Below, one piece after another: positions 23,863-32,306 of a DNA stretch of 64,000 bases. The stretch spans positions 40,176-104,175 of the forward strand of contig NZ_JAPZVQ010000003.1 in assembly GCF_027622945.1 (NCBI RefSeq). The letters are read 5' to 3'. A program made the position numbers and the translations under genes. The notes under the pieces are model-generated. The model searched no databases. It was not told where the DNA came from and was given only the letters and a program-made list of their open reading frames with translations. The number at the start of each line of letters is the position of its first letter. The first letter of the stretch is position 1. This DNA comes from Glycomyces lechevalierae (GTDB lineage Bacteria; Actinomycetota; Actinomycetes; Mycobacteriales; Micromonosporaceae).

Positions 23863-24507
23863 CTAGTTCGGCGTGACGCGTTCGTAGATGAAGAAGTCCG
23901 AGATCGAACCCTCTTCGTCCTCGGCGGACCAAGGGTGCGGATTCTCGATGCGCTCGGCCAGACGCCATTCCGGATAGTGCTTCTCGACATCGCTAAGTAC
24001 CGGATGGTGACGGATGTGCGGCGCGAACTCCGCGTCCAGACCGGGGTCGTCGGCATCGCTCGTGTAGAGGATGACGTGCCGACGGGCGGCCCCGAAGACG
24101 TGCTCCAAGTGCCGCTCGTAGACCTTCACCTCGGTGAGGTGGAAGATCACGTCGAGCGAGAGCGCCAGGTCGGCGGTCACGAACCCCGCCCGGTCGCTGA
24201 ACCGCTCCGGGTCGTAGAGCGCGAAGCTCTTCGAGGCGTCCGCCTCGAACTTCGCCATGGTGTTGCTCAGCGTCGTGGGGGACACGTCGAACCCGAGGTA
24301 ACGGGGGTACGCGGCGAGCGCGAGCTGTTCCCCGTCGCCGCAACCGAACTCGATGACCGATTCGATGCCCTGCTCGGACACGAACCTGTTCAGGACCTCC
24401 GCCTTGAACTCGGCGTGCCTGCCGCGCGAGCCCGCACCCGAGTTGCCGCCCTTCGCGTACCGGCGCTCCCAGTACTCGGCGGAGTTCACGAACTCACTCG
24501 GCTGCAC
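23863..24507 (-). CDS. Class I SAM-dependent methyltransferase in the DUF397 operon
   Basis: 214 residues: SAEYWERRYAKGGNSGAGSRGRHAEFKAEVLNRFV, then SAM motif I as SVIEFGCGDGEQL, FDVSPTTL (motif II), LSLDVIFHLTEVKVYERHLEHVF (post-motif). The YWExRYxxGGxSGxGSxGxxAxFKA N terminus is seen in small-molecule or glycan methyltransferases. The start is GTG at 24507, overlapping the DUF397 stop by 14 nt, so it is the third gene of a tightly overlapped operon and may be the effector. Substrate unknown. Confidence 0.85.
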   Translation of the reverse strand: MQPSEFVNSAEYWERRYAKGGNSGAGSRGRHAEFKAEVLNRFVSEQGIESVIEFGCGDGEQLALAAYPRYLGFDVSPTTLSNTMAKFEADASKSFALYDPERFSDRAGFVTADLALSLDVIFHLTEVKVYERHLEHVFGAARRHVILYTSDADDPGLDAEFAPHIRHHPVLSDVEKHYPEWRLAERIENPHPWSAEDEEGSISDFFIYERVTPN

Positions 24508-24739
24508 TGAGCAGTGCCCTGAAGTCGGTTACTCCGAGGTCGAAGACCGGGGAATCGTGACCCAGCTTCGAATCCCGGACTTGGAATGCTCCGTCTTGCG
24601 AACGGGCCTCGACGCAGTTGCTGTCATCGCCGCCGCCGCTACGGATGCTCTTCCGCCAGGTCACGCGGCACTCGACGCAGTTGCTGTCTGATGCCCCTGA
24701 GCTGCGGGAGCTTTTCCGCCAGCTAGTGAACCCAGTCAT
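24494..24739 (-). CDS. DUF397-domain protein with internal duplication
   Basis: 81 residues. DUF397 proteins are about 60-70 residues and begin with W-x-K-S-S-x-S; here the N-terminal unit occurs twice: SWRKSSRSSGASDSNCVECRV then TWRKSIRSGGGDDSNCVEARS, followed by a single C-terminal part (VRDSKLG...FRALLSA). DUF397 proteins pair with XRE-DUF5753 regulators in actinomycete developmental switches. It overlaps the XRE gene by 17 nt and the methyltransferase gene by 14 nt, so translation is coupled. Confidence 0.88.
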   Translation of the reverse strand: MTGFTSWRKSSRSSGASDSNCVECRVTWRKSIRSGGGDDSNCVEARSQDGAFQVRDSKLGHDSPVFDLGVTDFRALLSAAE

Positions 24740-25526
24740 TCAGGCACCCTCCGAATCGTGTACCAAACGACCACATCTTGTTGACCCGGTCATGGTACAT
24801 GTCGATCTTGATCGCCTCTTCGATGTGTCGGCTCTGATCAAGGGCTTCGACGTAGACGAAAGCCGGTCCGGCTTTGGTCATTTCGGCTGGTTGATAGATG
24901 TCGAAGGAGTGCTCCACGCCTCGGTGCAGGCCTTCGAGAATTCGGATCTCGCAATTGGGCAGCCGGTTGAATTCAAGGAGCTTTGTGAACTGGTCTTGGC
25001 CCCACTCCCACTGCACCAGGGGCTGAAGGGCGTTGAGGCCGATGAGGAACCTCATGGCTGGGCGCGGGTTGCGGCGGAGGATCATGATCTGGCGGCGGAG
25101 CTTGCGCTGCCACTGCTCCATCGGTTTCTCGTCTTGGCCTGCCAAGGCTTCCATGTGATAGAGCTCGATCTGAAGTGGCCCTGGGATATACCAAGGTTCC
25201 CACTTCCAGAAATCGCCGTAGCTCGCCTCAGCTCGTTCAATGATGAAGATATTTCTCTCGTCGAGGTCCGACACGATCCTTCCGTGGTCCATCTGGCTGA
25301 TGACATGGATCAGAAATCCGGCCTGCTTCTCGGTCGCGCCGCAGACCTCGGCGAACTTCGCCGCCATCGCGAGCTTGGGTCGGGTCTCGCCGGTCAGGTA
25401 GTTCCCGACGGTTCGCACACTCACGCCGAGCTTGGCTCCGATCTGAGCGTAGGTTAGACCCGATTCCGTATACAGCGCTTGGAGTTCTGCCGGGACATAC
25501 CAGTCGGCGAGGTGTGAGAGCGGCAT
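24723..25526 (-). CDS. XRE-family regulator with DUF5753 sensor domain
   Basis: 267 residues: an N-terminal helix-turn-helix (about 10-70) with TYAQIGAKLGVSVRTVGNYLTGETRPKL, and a DUF5753 domain (about 85-260) with YGDFWKWEPWYIPGPLQIELY and LNALQPLVQWEWGQDQFTKLLE. It is the usual upstream partner of DUF397 (Scr1/WhiJ type), where the small protein antagonises the regulator. GGGAGG lies upstream of the ATG. The perfect palindrome at 25615-25641 is a candidate operator. Codon use is less GC-rich than in neighbours, suggesting acquired DNA. Confidence 0.92.
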   Translation of the reverse strand: MPLSHLADWYVPAELQALYTESGLTYAQIGAKLGVSVRTVGNYLTGETRPKLAMAAKFAEVCGATEKQAGFLIHVISQMDHGRIVSDLDERNIFIIERAEASYGDFWKWEPWYIPGPLQIELYHMEALAGQDEKPMEQWQRKLRRQIMILRRNPRPAMRFLIGLNALQPLVQWEWGQDQFTKLLEFNRLPNCEIRILEGLHRGVEHSFDIYQPAEMTKAGPAFVYVEALDQSRHIEEAIKIDMYHDRVNKMWSFGTRFGGCLNDWVH

Positions 25527-25614
25527 TCAGGCCTCCCGGAGTTCGTTGGTGGAAACGCACTGTAATCAGACGGTACCCTCGCGCAAATATGCGGCGCAAT
25601 ACGGAGTCCGATAA

Positions 25615-25641
25615 GGAAAGTTTTGGGGTGCAAAACTTTCC
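25615..25641. promoter_or_regulatory. Perfect 11-5-11 inverted repeat, candidate XRE operator
   Basis: GGAAAGTTTTG (25615-25625) and CAAAACTTTCC (25631-25641) flank a 5-nt centre in the AT-richer space between the divergent XRE operon and the gene at 25796. Confidence 0.55.
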
Positions 25642-25780
25642 GGTCGTTACCTGCCTGAGAGGTACTGTGAGGCAGCTAGTGCCATCGCGTCGAACTTCCA
25701 AAACCCATGGTCAGAGCCTAGATTGAATCCATCGAGAAGATCGGTTCGGTTCCTGAATCTGTCAGGAATGCGACAGCTCG

Positions 25781-25789
25781 AAAGGAGGT
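25781..25789 (+). promoter_or_regulatory. Perfect Shine-Dalgarno deciding a TTG start
   Basis: AAAGGAGGT lies 6 nt before TTG at 25796. It is the strongest ribosome-binding site in the window and fixes the start of an otherwise ATG-less gene. Confidence 0.7.
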
Positions 25790-25795
25790 AAGGCA

Positions 25796-26182
25796 TTGAT
25801 CGAGCAGCAGCAGAACAATGCGGGAGAGGGTAAGGGACTGGAACGAGGGGAGTTCCGGGACAGCTTGCGGACTTATCGGGTTCGCGTGTCAAGTAATGAA
25901 GCACCGGACTCGTTCCAGGTCTACACCGGTCAGCGCGAGGACATCGTGCTCATCGTCTCCGGGATCAACTCCGGCGACCTCAAGGCCACTTGGGGCCCGG
26001 GTTGGCGTGGGGCGGAAGAGGACTGGAAGGTCTGGGTGGAGGAGTGCGCCTTCAGCCTCGTGATCGTGGGCGCGCACGTGGGCGCCCGGGCGGGGGAGCG
26101 TCCGCGTCCGGGCCGACCGTCCCCGATGGGGCAGCACATGATCGAGCGCAACCCGGCGTCGCTGAGGTTCTGTGATGGCTGA
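25796..26182 (+). CDS. Hypothetical protein next to the XRE/DUF397 module
   Basis: 128 residues, not recognised. It begins MIEQQQNNAGEGKGLERGEF, has a compact-looking core (SFQVYTGQREDIVLIVSGI, DWKVWVEECAFSLVIVG) and an Arg/Pro-rich tail. No signal peptide or membrane helix. The start is TTG with a perfect Shine-Dalgarno. Its stop overlaps the next gene by 8 nt, so they are a pair. Position opposite an XRE/DUF397 module suggests accessory function, but nothing in the sequence shows what it does. Confidence 0.6.
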   Translation: MIEQQQNNAGEGKGLERGEFRDSLRTYRVRVSSNEAPDSFQVYTGQREDIVLIVSGINSGDLKATWGPGWRGAEEDWKVWVEECAFSLVIVGAHVGARAGERPRPGRPSPMGQHMIERNPASLRFCDG

Positions 26183-26633
26183 TTCGGCCGTCGCCGCTGC
26201 GACCGCCTCCCCGGGCGATCCCGGTCGCGGGCGGTGCGGACGACGATCTGACGGCGGGTTGGCGACGGTGGGCTTCCTCGGCGACTTCGCAAGGGGCCAT
26301 GCGTTGTTCTCGCTGTACCGCCTCGGTCCGGATCAGAGCCAGTACCCGAACGGTCCGTGCGAGTACCTGGTCGACTGCGATGACGGCGTTGGGCCGCATG
26401 AGGTCTGCCGGTTCAGCGTCGATGAGTCCGAGCGCAGCGCGTCCGAACACGGCGACGCCGAAGCGAGCGGCGGTTCGAAGCGCCGGGGCTCAAGACCCGG
26501 CGTCTCGAAGACCGGTGGCTCGGAGCTCAGGGGGTTCGACGTGACTTGGCGCGGCGCGTGGAACGGCGATCAGTGGTGCGGCTGGATCATGGGCCGCGTG
26601 TGCGAGCTGATCGCCGCCTCGGGCGACAACTGA
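26175..26633 (+). CDS. Hypothetical protein, second of an overlapping pair
   Basis: 152 residues, not recognised. The N terminus is Ala/Gly/Arg-rich. The middle FARGHALFSLYRLGPDQSQYPNGPCEYLVDCDD and the end VTWRGAWNGDQWCGWIMGRVCELIAAS look folded and are Trp/Cys-rich, while residues 85-125 are Ser/Gly/Arg-rich and probably disordered. The ATG at 26175 overlaps the preceding gene by 8 nt (ATGGCTGA). A strong terminator follows. Confidence 0.5.
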   Translation: MADSAVAAATASPGDPGRGRCGRRSDGGLATVGFLGDFARGHALFSLYRLGPDQSQYPNGPCEYLVDCDDGVGPHEVCRFSVDESERSASEHGDAEASGGSKRRGSRPGVSKTGGSELRGFDVTWRGAWNGDQWCGWIMGRVCELIAASGDN

Positions 26634-26652
26634 AGACTTGACCCTCCCGGTA

Positions 26653-26686
26653 GGGCCGGCCGACTCAGGTGGGGGTCGGCCGGCCC
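26653..26686 (+). terminator. Strong terminator
   Basis: GGGCCGGCCGAC (26653-26664) pairs perfectly with GTCGGCCGGCCC (26675-26686) around a 10-nt loop, 20 nt after the hypothetical pair. Confidence 0.75.
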
Positions 26687-26833
26687 CAATCGCGCAGGGC
26701 GGCGTGTTTGCCCGCCGGTCGTGGGCGCGCCCCGGGCACCGGCCCCGTGCGCGCCCTTCGGCACCAAGCCCCATGACACTGGTGCGGAAGGACGCGGCGG
26801 TGGGGAAAGAATGAGGGTGCCCGGCTCGCTCGA

Positions 26834-27547
26834 TCAGAGGCCGTGCATCCAGACCCGAAGAGGACCGATCGGTGCGAAGCCGTGGCGGACGGCGGCCGCC
26901 AAGTCGTCTCCGTGTTCGTAGCCGACAACCGGCACAGCGGGAAACAGCTCGTGCAACGCCGCCAACACTCCCGGCCACGCGGCATCGGCGTCACCGTCGA
27001 GCGCGAACACGTTGGAAACGCCCACCACCTGTTCGCTGCGGCTCGCCACCGCACCGGCGGCCAGCCGTCCGTCGGCAGAGCGGCCCGCGAGCACGAACGT
27101 GGCCGCGTCCTCCAGCAGCGCGGGCCCGAACAGATCCGCGTTGCCGTCCCCGCCGTCCCAGGCCAGCGCCCAATCATGCAGCGAGGCCGGCTCGCGCACC
27201 ACTTCCCAATCGAGGTCCGAGGCGGCGGCCGGAGGTCCGGCCGGGCGCCAGATCCACTGCGCGTCGAACAAGACTCCGAAGCCGTACCCGGTCAGGTCGC
27301 GGTCGGCGAAACTGTCCTTGATGCTCGCCCCGGGCGCGGCGGTGTCGATCGAGTGGACCAGCTCGGCGGCGTCGGCGGCGGGAGCCAGCGTCACCGCGTC
27401 GGGGTAGAACAGCGGCGTCCGGACCGCCGCGGTCCACGCCTGAGGACTGAACGCGCCCGTCAGTCCATGCGAGCGGCACATCGCCTCGCACCATTCGGCG
27501 TTGTTGCGGGCCGCAAGCCGGACCAGGTAATCCTTTGACATTGTCAC
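26834..27547 (-). CDS. GNAT-like hypothetical protein
   Basis: 237 residues. The C-terminal part VVGVSNVFALDGDADAAWPGVLAALHELFPAVPVVGYEHGDDLAAAVRHGFAPIGPLRVW follows the order of a GNAT fold (strand, helix, strand, helix, G-F-x-x-x-G-P-L-R-V-W), though without a classic acetyl-CoA loop. The N-terminal half is unassigned. Start may be GTG at 27547 (AGGA 9 nt upstream) or ATG at 27541. Acetyltransferase activity is uncertain. Confidence 0.65.
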   Translation of the reverse strand: MTMSKDYLVRLAARNNAEWCEAMCRSHGLTGAFSPQAWTAAVRTPLFYPDAVTLAPAADAAELVHSIDTAAPGASIKDSFADRDLTGYGFGVLFDAQWIWRPAGPPAAASDLDWEVVREPASLHDWALAWDGGDGNADLFGPALLEDAATFVLAGRSADGRLAAGAVASRSEQVVGVSNVFALDGDADAAWPGVLAALHELFPAVPVVGYEHGDDLAAAVRHGFAPIGPLRVWMHGL

Positions 27548-27749
27548 GGAAGCTGATCCTGCCTCCTTCCACCTGGTCCGTCAATCGCCTATCCCACAAG
27601 CGGAATTCGCGTCCAGGTGTGCGAGGGCGTGGGTGCGATTCCAAGCGCTTGCCGTCGCGAGTGCGATTCCTCGCGGTGCGATCAGGAGAAGCGCAACACG
27701 CCGGAGAGATGGCTGAATCGGGTTGTAAACACTCGTAAAGTTCTTGCCC

Positions 27750-30700
27750 ATGACCGGTTCGCCCGATATCAGAACCCTCCAGTCAGTGCCCGAATCCCGG
27801 CGAAGCCCAATCGCCGACCATGATGAATCTCGGCAGGCGAAACCGCCTGCGAGCGTTCATGATCTCGTGGAGCGCGCGCTCGACTCGGTTGGTTCCGCCA
27901 GTATCAATGACATTCACGAGTGGGGCCAGTACCACAATTCGCGTCTTGCACTGCATGTGCTGGCGCGGCTTGCCTTCCCGGAGGAGCCCGCGGCGCTTCT
28001 CGATGTGCGCCACCGGGAACGCCGCCTGGAGAAGGCCGCGCTGAACCTCGAAGCGGTGTGCGCCCTCGCGGCGTCGATCGGGCTCAAGGCCCGCACGCAC
28101 ATGGAGCGCGACCGCGCCTTGGCCCTGTTCGACCTCGCCTATCGCCGCCTCGGCGGCGACATGCCCGCCGAACACCAAGCGCTGCACGTGACCACGGCCT
28201 ACCTGAACGGCCGCAAGCTGCTGTTCAAGCAGTTGATGAAGGCGTACGGCGCGATCCCGGAGTCGGTGGCCGACTCGTTCGCGTGCCAGGACGCCCATCC
28301 TCGCCACGGCGGCAGCGTGAAGGCGTACATGCGGCGCTTCAAGGAGTTCACCGGCTGGCCCGAGCTGGAGTCGCCCGAGCCCGGTGCGTCGCTGTGCTTC
28401 GACTCGCTGCGGACCGCGCCGCTCGAGCCGATCGCCCGCGGCCCGAAGATCTCGGTCGTCATGACCTGCTTCCGTCCCGACGAGGCGCTGCTGACCGCGG
28501 TGCAGTCGATCGTGGCGCAGACGTGGCAGAACTGGGAGCTGCTGCTCGTCGACGACGGCTCGGGGCCCGACTACGAGGACGTGCTGCTGGCGGCCGCCGC
28601 GCTCGACCCGCGCGTGAAGCTGCTCATCCAGCCCGAGAACGCGGGGACCTACCAGGCGCGGAACCGCGCTATGGCCGTCGCGCAAGGCAAGTACATCACC
28701 GGGCTCGACTCGGACGACTGGGCGCACCCGACGCGCCTGGCGACGCAGGTGCGGCCGATGATCGCGAACTCGAACCTCGTGATGGTCGAGACGCGGTGCA
28801 TCGCACTCGCCGAGGACCTGTCGCTGATGATCGACCCGCAGGTCGCGCTCATCGCGGCGCGGTCGACGCCGATCATGATCCGGGCCGAGGAGGTCCTGGG
28901 GAAGGTCGGCTTCTACGACGAGGTGCGCAAGACCGCCGACTCGGAGTACCGCTTCCGGATCCGGGCCGCTTTCGGCAAGGACGCGTTCGTGCGGCTGAGC
29001 GGCGGTCCGCTGACCGCCGTGCGGCACAACGACAGCACGCTCTCGGCGGGCGAGGTCTCGCGGCACTGGATGTCCGCGGCTCGCTTCGCCTACTACTCCG
29101 GGTTCGCCCGCTGGCACCGCGCGATCGACCGCGAGCAGGCCTCGCCGTTCCTCGCTTCAATGCCGCGGCCCCGGCCGTTCCCGATCACGCAGGACCTCAC
29201 CCGGTCGAACGCGGAGAACCGCGCGATCGAGTACGGTCGCATCTACGCCGCCGACTGGAGCGAACTCGGCCCGCGCCGCCGCTCGATGCTCGACGACGCG
29301 GGCAAGCGCGCCGACGAGGGCATGGCGGTCGGGCTGCTGCACTCGCCCGACTGGAGCGGCGTGATCGGCGACCGGGCCCTGGTGGACCGGGCCGTGCTCC
29401 GTGCGGCCGCCGAGCACGGGCTCGACTTCATCGAGCCGGAGCCGCGGCACACCGCGCCGGTGATCGTCCCGAGCGAGGCGTACGGCGAGCTGCTCCGGTT
29501 CGAGCACCCCGACATCCCGGCGGAACGGATCCGCCTGCTGCCGGGGCCGGGAACCGGTGCGCTCGGCGACAGGGAGCGCGGTGGCCGCGCCTCCGTCGGC
29601 GGGTCCGCGCATGACGCGGCCGGCGATGCCGGTCCGACCGCGCCCGTGCGAGGTGCGGCCGCGAATCATTCGTTCTTGGACGCAGCGGTTGAACCGGCGG
29701 CGATTGTGCAAGGCGCCGTGGTGGACCGCTCCGGCTGGGCCGCGGCGGACGACTCCGTCTCGAACGCGACCACGGACGGCACGGCGGCGGGTGACGCCGC
29801 ATTGGCTGCGACCGCGCAAGCACCAGCGGGCGGCGCTGCTTCAGCGGTGACCGCGCAAGGCGCTGCGGCAGCGGGCGGTCCCGGTTCGGCCGCAACCGGG
29901 CAAGGCTCGACGGCGCGTGGTCTCGGCCGCGCCGCACCGGTCGAGTCGGCCGCGATCGCGGAAGGCGCTGTGGTGGACCGCCCTCACCGAGCCGCTGCGG
30001 TCGAGCGAGACGCGATTGCGCAAGGCGGCTCGGCCGGAGGTACGGACTCGGCCGTGCCCGAGCAGGGTCTTGCATCGAGCGATGCCGCCTCGGCAGCGAA
30101 TGCGCAAGCCGCGGCGGACGATGAATCCGGCTCGGGCTCAACCGCAGGAGGCTCCGCGGCGGACCGATCCGGCTCGGCGGTGACCTCGCAAGCCGCAGCG
30201 AGCGGTTCGGCCTCGGCCGGGTCTGCGCCTGGCGCGAGCGGCGGCTCCGGCGCGACCGGGACCGCACCCGCGCAGGGCCGGGCGGCGAGCGATTCGGCCT
30301 CGGCCGTGCAAGGCGTGTCGAGTGGCGGCTCCGGCGCGACCGACACCCCCGCCTCCACCACCGCGCCCGTGCAAGGCACCCCGGCGGATCACGCCGCTGC
30401 TTCCACGCGAGGCTCCGCGGCAGACCGCTCGGCCGCTGACCCAGCGCTCGACTCCGCTCAACCCGCCGCTCAACCTGCCGCCCAACCCGCCGCCCAACCC
30501 GCCGCACCGCGGATCTTCCGCCGCAATGACCTTCTCGTCATCGGCGGCGGCCTGGCCTCGGTCGTCGCGGCCCTGTTGCTCACGGCCGCTTTCGATCCCG
30601 CGTCCCTGCCCTGGGTCGCAGGCGCGAGCGCCGCCGTCTGGGTCGCCTCCTTCGCCGCGCTCACCGCATGGCGCGCCGCCGTGCGGCCCGCGCCCGGGCG

Positions 30701-32306
30701 GTCGACCATCGCCGAAATGCCCGAGGGGCCCAGTGAGGACCCGATCCGACTGCGCCAGATTCCCAGCGCCGCCGCGCGTCGGCCGATCTGGACCGCCGCC
30801 TCCGCCGCGCCGCTCATCCCGGCGCTCGGCATCGCGGCCCCGCAGCCCTGGCTCCCGGCCGGCATCGCGATCACCGTGCTCTGCGTGCTCGCCGCCTGCA
30901 TCGACCTGGGGCTCAATCGCGCCTACGAACGCGTCAGAGCCGAAGCGGCCGAACCGGAAGCGACCACTGAGACCGGCGTCGCGCTCACCGCGCAGAAACG
31001 CCAGATGATCAAGCGGTGGGAGACGCGCCTGCACTACGGCTGGTCCGTCAGCGCCACCGCCACTTTGGAAGGGATCGCGGCCGGCGCCGAGAAGGGCTAC
31101 CGCGAAACGCAGATCCAGGCCCTCGCGGCCCTCTGCGGCTACCGTGCGGCCCGCGCCCGGAACCACCGGCGCGCGCGCACGCTCCATGTCGACATCGTCA
31201 TCGTCTCCACGCTGAACCTCAAGGGCGGCACCACCTCCGCCAACGAGGCCGAGATCCTGGCGTACCGCGCCGCGGGTCTCACCGTCGCGCTCGTGCACCA
31301 CCCGGTGAAGGAACGCGCGATGGGCCGTCCTGTCGACCCGAAGATCCGGGCGCTCATCGACGACGAGCTGGTCTTCGAGGTCCGCCCCCAGGACACCGTC
31401 CACTGCGACCTCGCGATCATGCGCTTCCCCGTGGCCTTCGAGAACCTCATGGAGGACCGGCCGCGGATCGAAGCAGCACGAACCGTGCTGCTGGTCAACC
31501 AGACCCCGTTCGAGGAGTACGGCCCGGTCGGCGGGTACGGCACCGCCTGGAGCATCCGCGACGTGCACCGCAACGTCACCGACTGGGTCGGCCACCACAC
31601 CTGGTACGCCATCGGCCCGGCCGTGCGCGATGTGCTCCGCGCCCACCACGCCGAGGAGATGGAGGACATCGACCTCGCCGAAGACTTCTGGTACGAGACC
31701 ATCGACATCGCCGAATGGACGCCTCGCGAGCGCCGCGTGCGCGGGGAAGGCGAGCCGATCCGGCTCGGGCGGCACAGCCGCGACCACGTCACGAAGTTCC
31801 CGAACATGGCCCGAAGGCTGCTCACCGCCTACCCGGTCGCCGAGGACATCGAAGTCCACATGCTCGGCGGACACGAAGCGCTGCACCGCATCCTGGGCAA
31901 GATCCCGCCGGGGTGGATCTCGCACCGCTTCGGCACGATGTCCGCCGTGGACTTCCTCGGGCAGGTCGACGTGTACGCGTACTTCATCGACGAGAACCTG
32001 CTCGAAGCCTTCGGGCGCGCGCCGATGGAGGCCATGGCCGCCGGGGTGCCCTGCCTGCTGCCGCCGAACTTCGCCGAGCTCTTCGGCGACGGCGCGATCT
32101 ACTGCGAGCCCGGGGAGGTCGAGGCCCAAGTGCGGCTGCTCGCCTCCGACAAGGCCTATTACGCCGAGCGCGCCGCCGCCGGACTGCGCGTCGTGCACGA
32201 GCGGTTCTCGCCGGACGCCCTGCTGCGCAGGGTGAACGGCCTCGGCGTCACCGCCAGGGAACCGAACCGGACCATCGTCCCGATGAGCTTGGGAGGCGCC
32301 GAATGA
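27750..32306 (+). CDS. Bifunctional membrane glycosyltransferase (GT2 - linker - 4 TM - GT4 fusion)
   Basis: 1518 residues. Residues about 1-230 are helical and unassigned. A GT2 domain spans about 230-500: KISVVMTCFRPDEALLTAVQ, LLVDDGSGPDYED, and LDSDDW as the DxD-type metal site near 318. A low-complexity Ala/Gly/Ser linker with repeats runs about 600-920. Two membrane hairpins lie near 928-978 and 1013-1055. A GT-B glycosyltransferase domain occupies about 1140-1500, with GGTTSANEAEILAYRAAGL and FGRAPMEAMAAGVPCLLPP. It probably builds a cell-surface glycan from nucleotide sugars at the inner membrane face. Start ATG 27750; the next gene overlaps by 4 nt. Confidence 0.88.
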   Translation: MTGSPDIRTLQSVPESRRSPIADHDESRQAKPPASVHDLVERALDSVGSASINDIHEWGQYHNSRLALHVLARLAFPEEPAALLDVRHRERRLEKAALNLEAVCALAASIGLKARTHMERDRALALFDLAYRRLGGDMPAEHQALHVTTAYLNGRKLLFKQLMKAYGAIPESVADSFACQDAHPRHGGSVKAYMRRFKEFTGWPELESPEPGASLCFDSLRTAPLEPIARGPKISVVMTCFRPDEALLTAVQSIVAQTWQNWELLLVDDGSGPDYEDVLLAAAALDPRVKLLIQPENAGTYQARNRAMAVAQGKYITGLDSDDWAHPTRLATQVRPMIANSNLVMVETRCIALAEDLSLMIDPQVALIAARSTPIMIRAEEVLGKVGFYDEVRKTADSEYRFRIRAAFGKDAFVRLSGGPLTAVRHNDSTLSAGEVSRHWMSAARFAYYSGFARWHRAIDREQASPFLASMPRPRPFPITQDLTRSNAENRAIEYGRIYAADWSELGPRRRSMLDDAGKRADEGMAVGLLHSPDWSGVIGDRALVDRAVLRAAAEHGLDFIEPEPRHTAPVIVPSEAYGELLRFEHPDIPAERIRLLPGPGTGALGDRERGGRASVGGSAHDAAGDAGPTAPVRGAAANHSFLDAAVEPAAIVQGAVVDRSGWAAADDSVSNATTDGTAAGDAALAATAQAPAGGAASAVTAQGAAAAGGPGSAATGQGSTARGLGRAAPVESAAIAEGAVVDRPHRAAAVERDAIAQGGSAGGTDSAVPEQGLASSDAASAANAQAAADDESGSGSTAGGSAADRSGSAVTSQAAASGSASAGSAPGASGGSGATGTAPAQGRAASDSASAVQGVSSGGSGATDTPASTTAPVQGTPADHAAASTRGSAADRSAADPALDSAQPAAQPAAQPAAQPAAPRIFRRNDLLVIGGGLASVVAALLLTAAFDPASLPWVAGASAAVWVASFAALTAWRAAVRPAPGRSTIAEMPEGPSEDPIRLRQIPSAAARRPIWTAASAAPLIPALGIAAPQPWLPAGIAITVLCVLAACIDLGLNRAYERVRAEAAEPEATTETGVALTAQKRQMIKRWETRLHYGWSVSATATLEGIAAGAEKGYRETQIQALAALCGYRAARARNHRRARTLHVDIVIVSTLNLKGGTTSANEAEILAYRAAGLTVALVHHPVKERAMGRPVDPKIRALIDDELVFEVRPQDTVHCDLAIMRFPVAFENLMEDRPRIEAARTVLLVNQTPFEEYGPVGGYGTAWSIRDVHRNVTDWVGHHTWYAIGPAVRDVLRAHHAEEMEDIDLAEDFWYETIDIAEWTPRERRVRGEGEPIRLGRHSRDHVTKFPNMARRLLTAYPVAEDIEVHMLGGHEALHRILGKIPPGWISHRFGTMSAVDFLGQVDVYAYFIDENLLEAFGRAPMEAMAAGVPCLLPPNFAELFGDGAIYCEPGEVEAQVRLLASDKAYYAERAAAGLRVVHERFSPDALLRRVNGLGVTAREPNRTIVPMSLGGAE
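29550..30515 (+). repeat. Low-complexity coding repeat (interdomain linker)
   Basis: Encodes about 320 residues of Ala/Gly/Ser/Asp-rich sequence. Recurrent peptides include A-I-x-x-G-A-V-V-D-R near 29700 and 29950, S-A-A-D-R-S at several places, and QPAA repeated four times at 30466-30510. Unit lengths vary, and the frame is preserved throughout. Confidence 0.6.

Noticed and set aside
24494..26633. Classical toxin-antitoxin interpretation of the XRE island
   Set aside because: No recognisable nuclease, kinase or other toxin fold is present; the XRE-DUF5753/DUF397 pair is better explained as a regulatory switch.
27706..27770. tRNA-like stretch (GGCTGAATCGG and GGTTCGCCCGA)
   Set aside because: The D-arm-like and T-arm-like pieces cannot be joined into a cloverleaf; no anticodon stem pairs and no acceptor stem exists. 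It is the promoter region of the glycosyltransferase.
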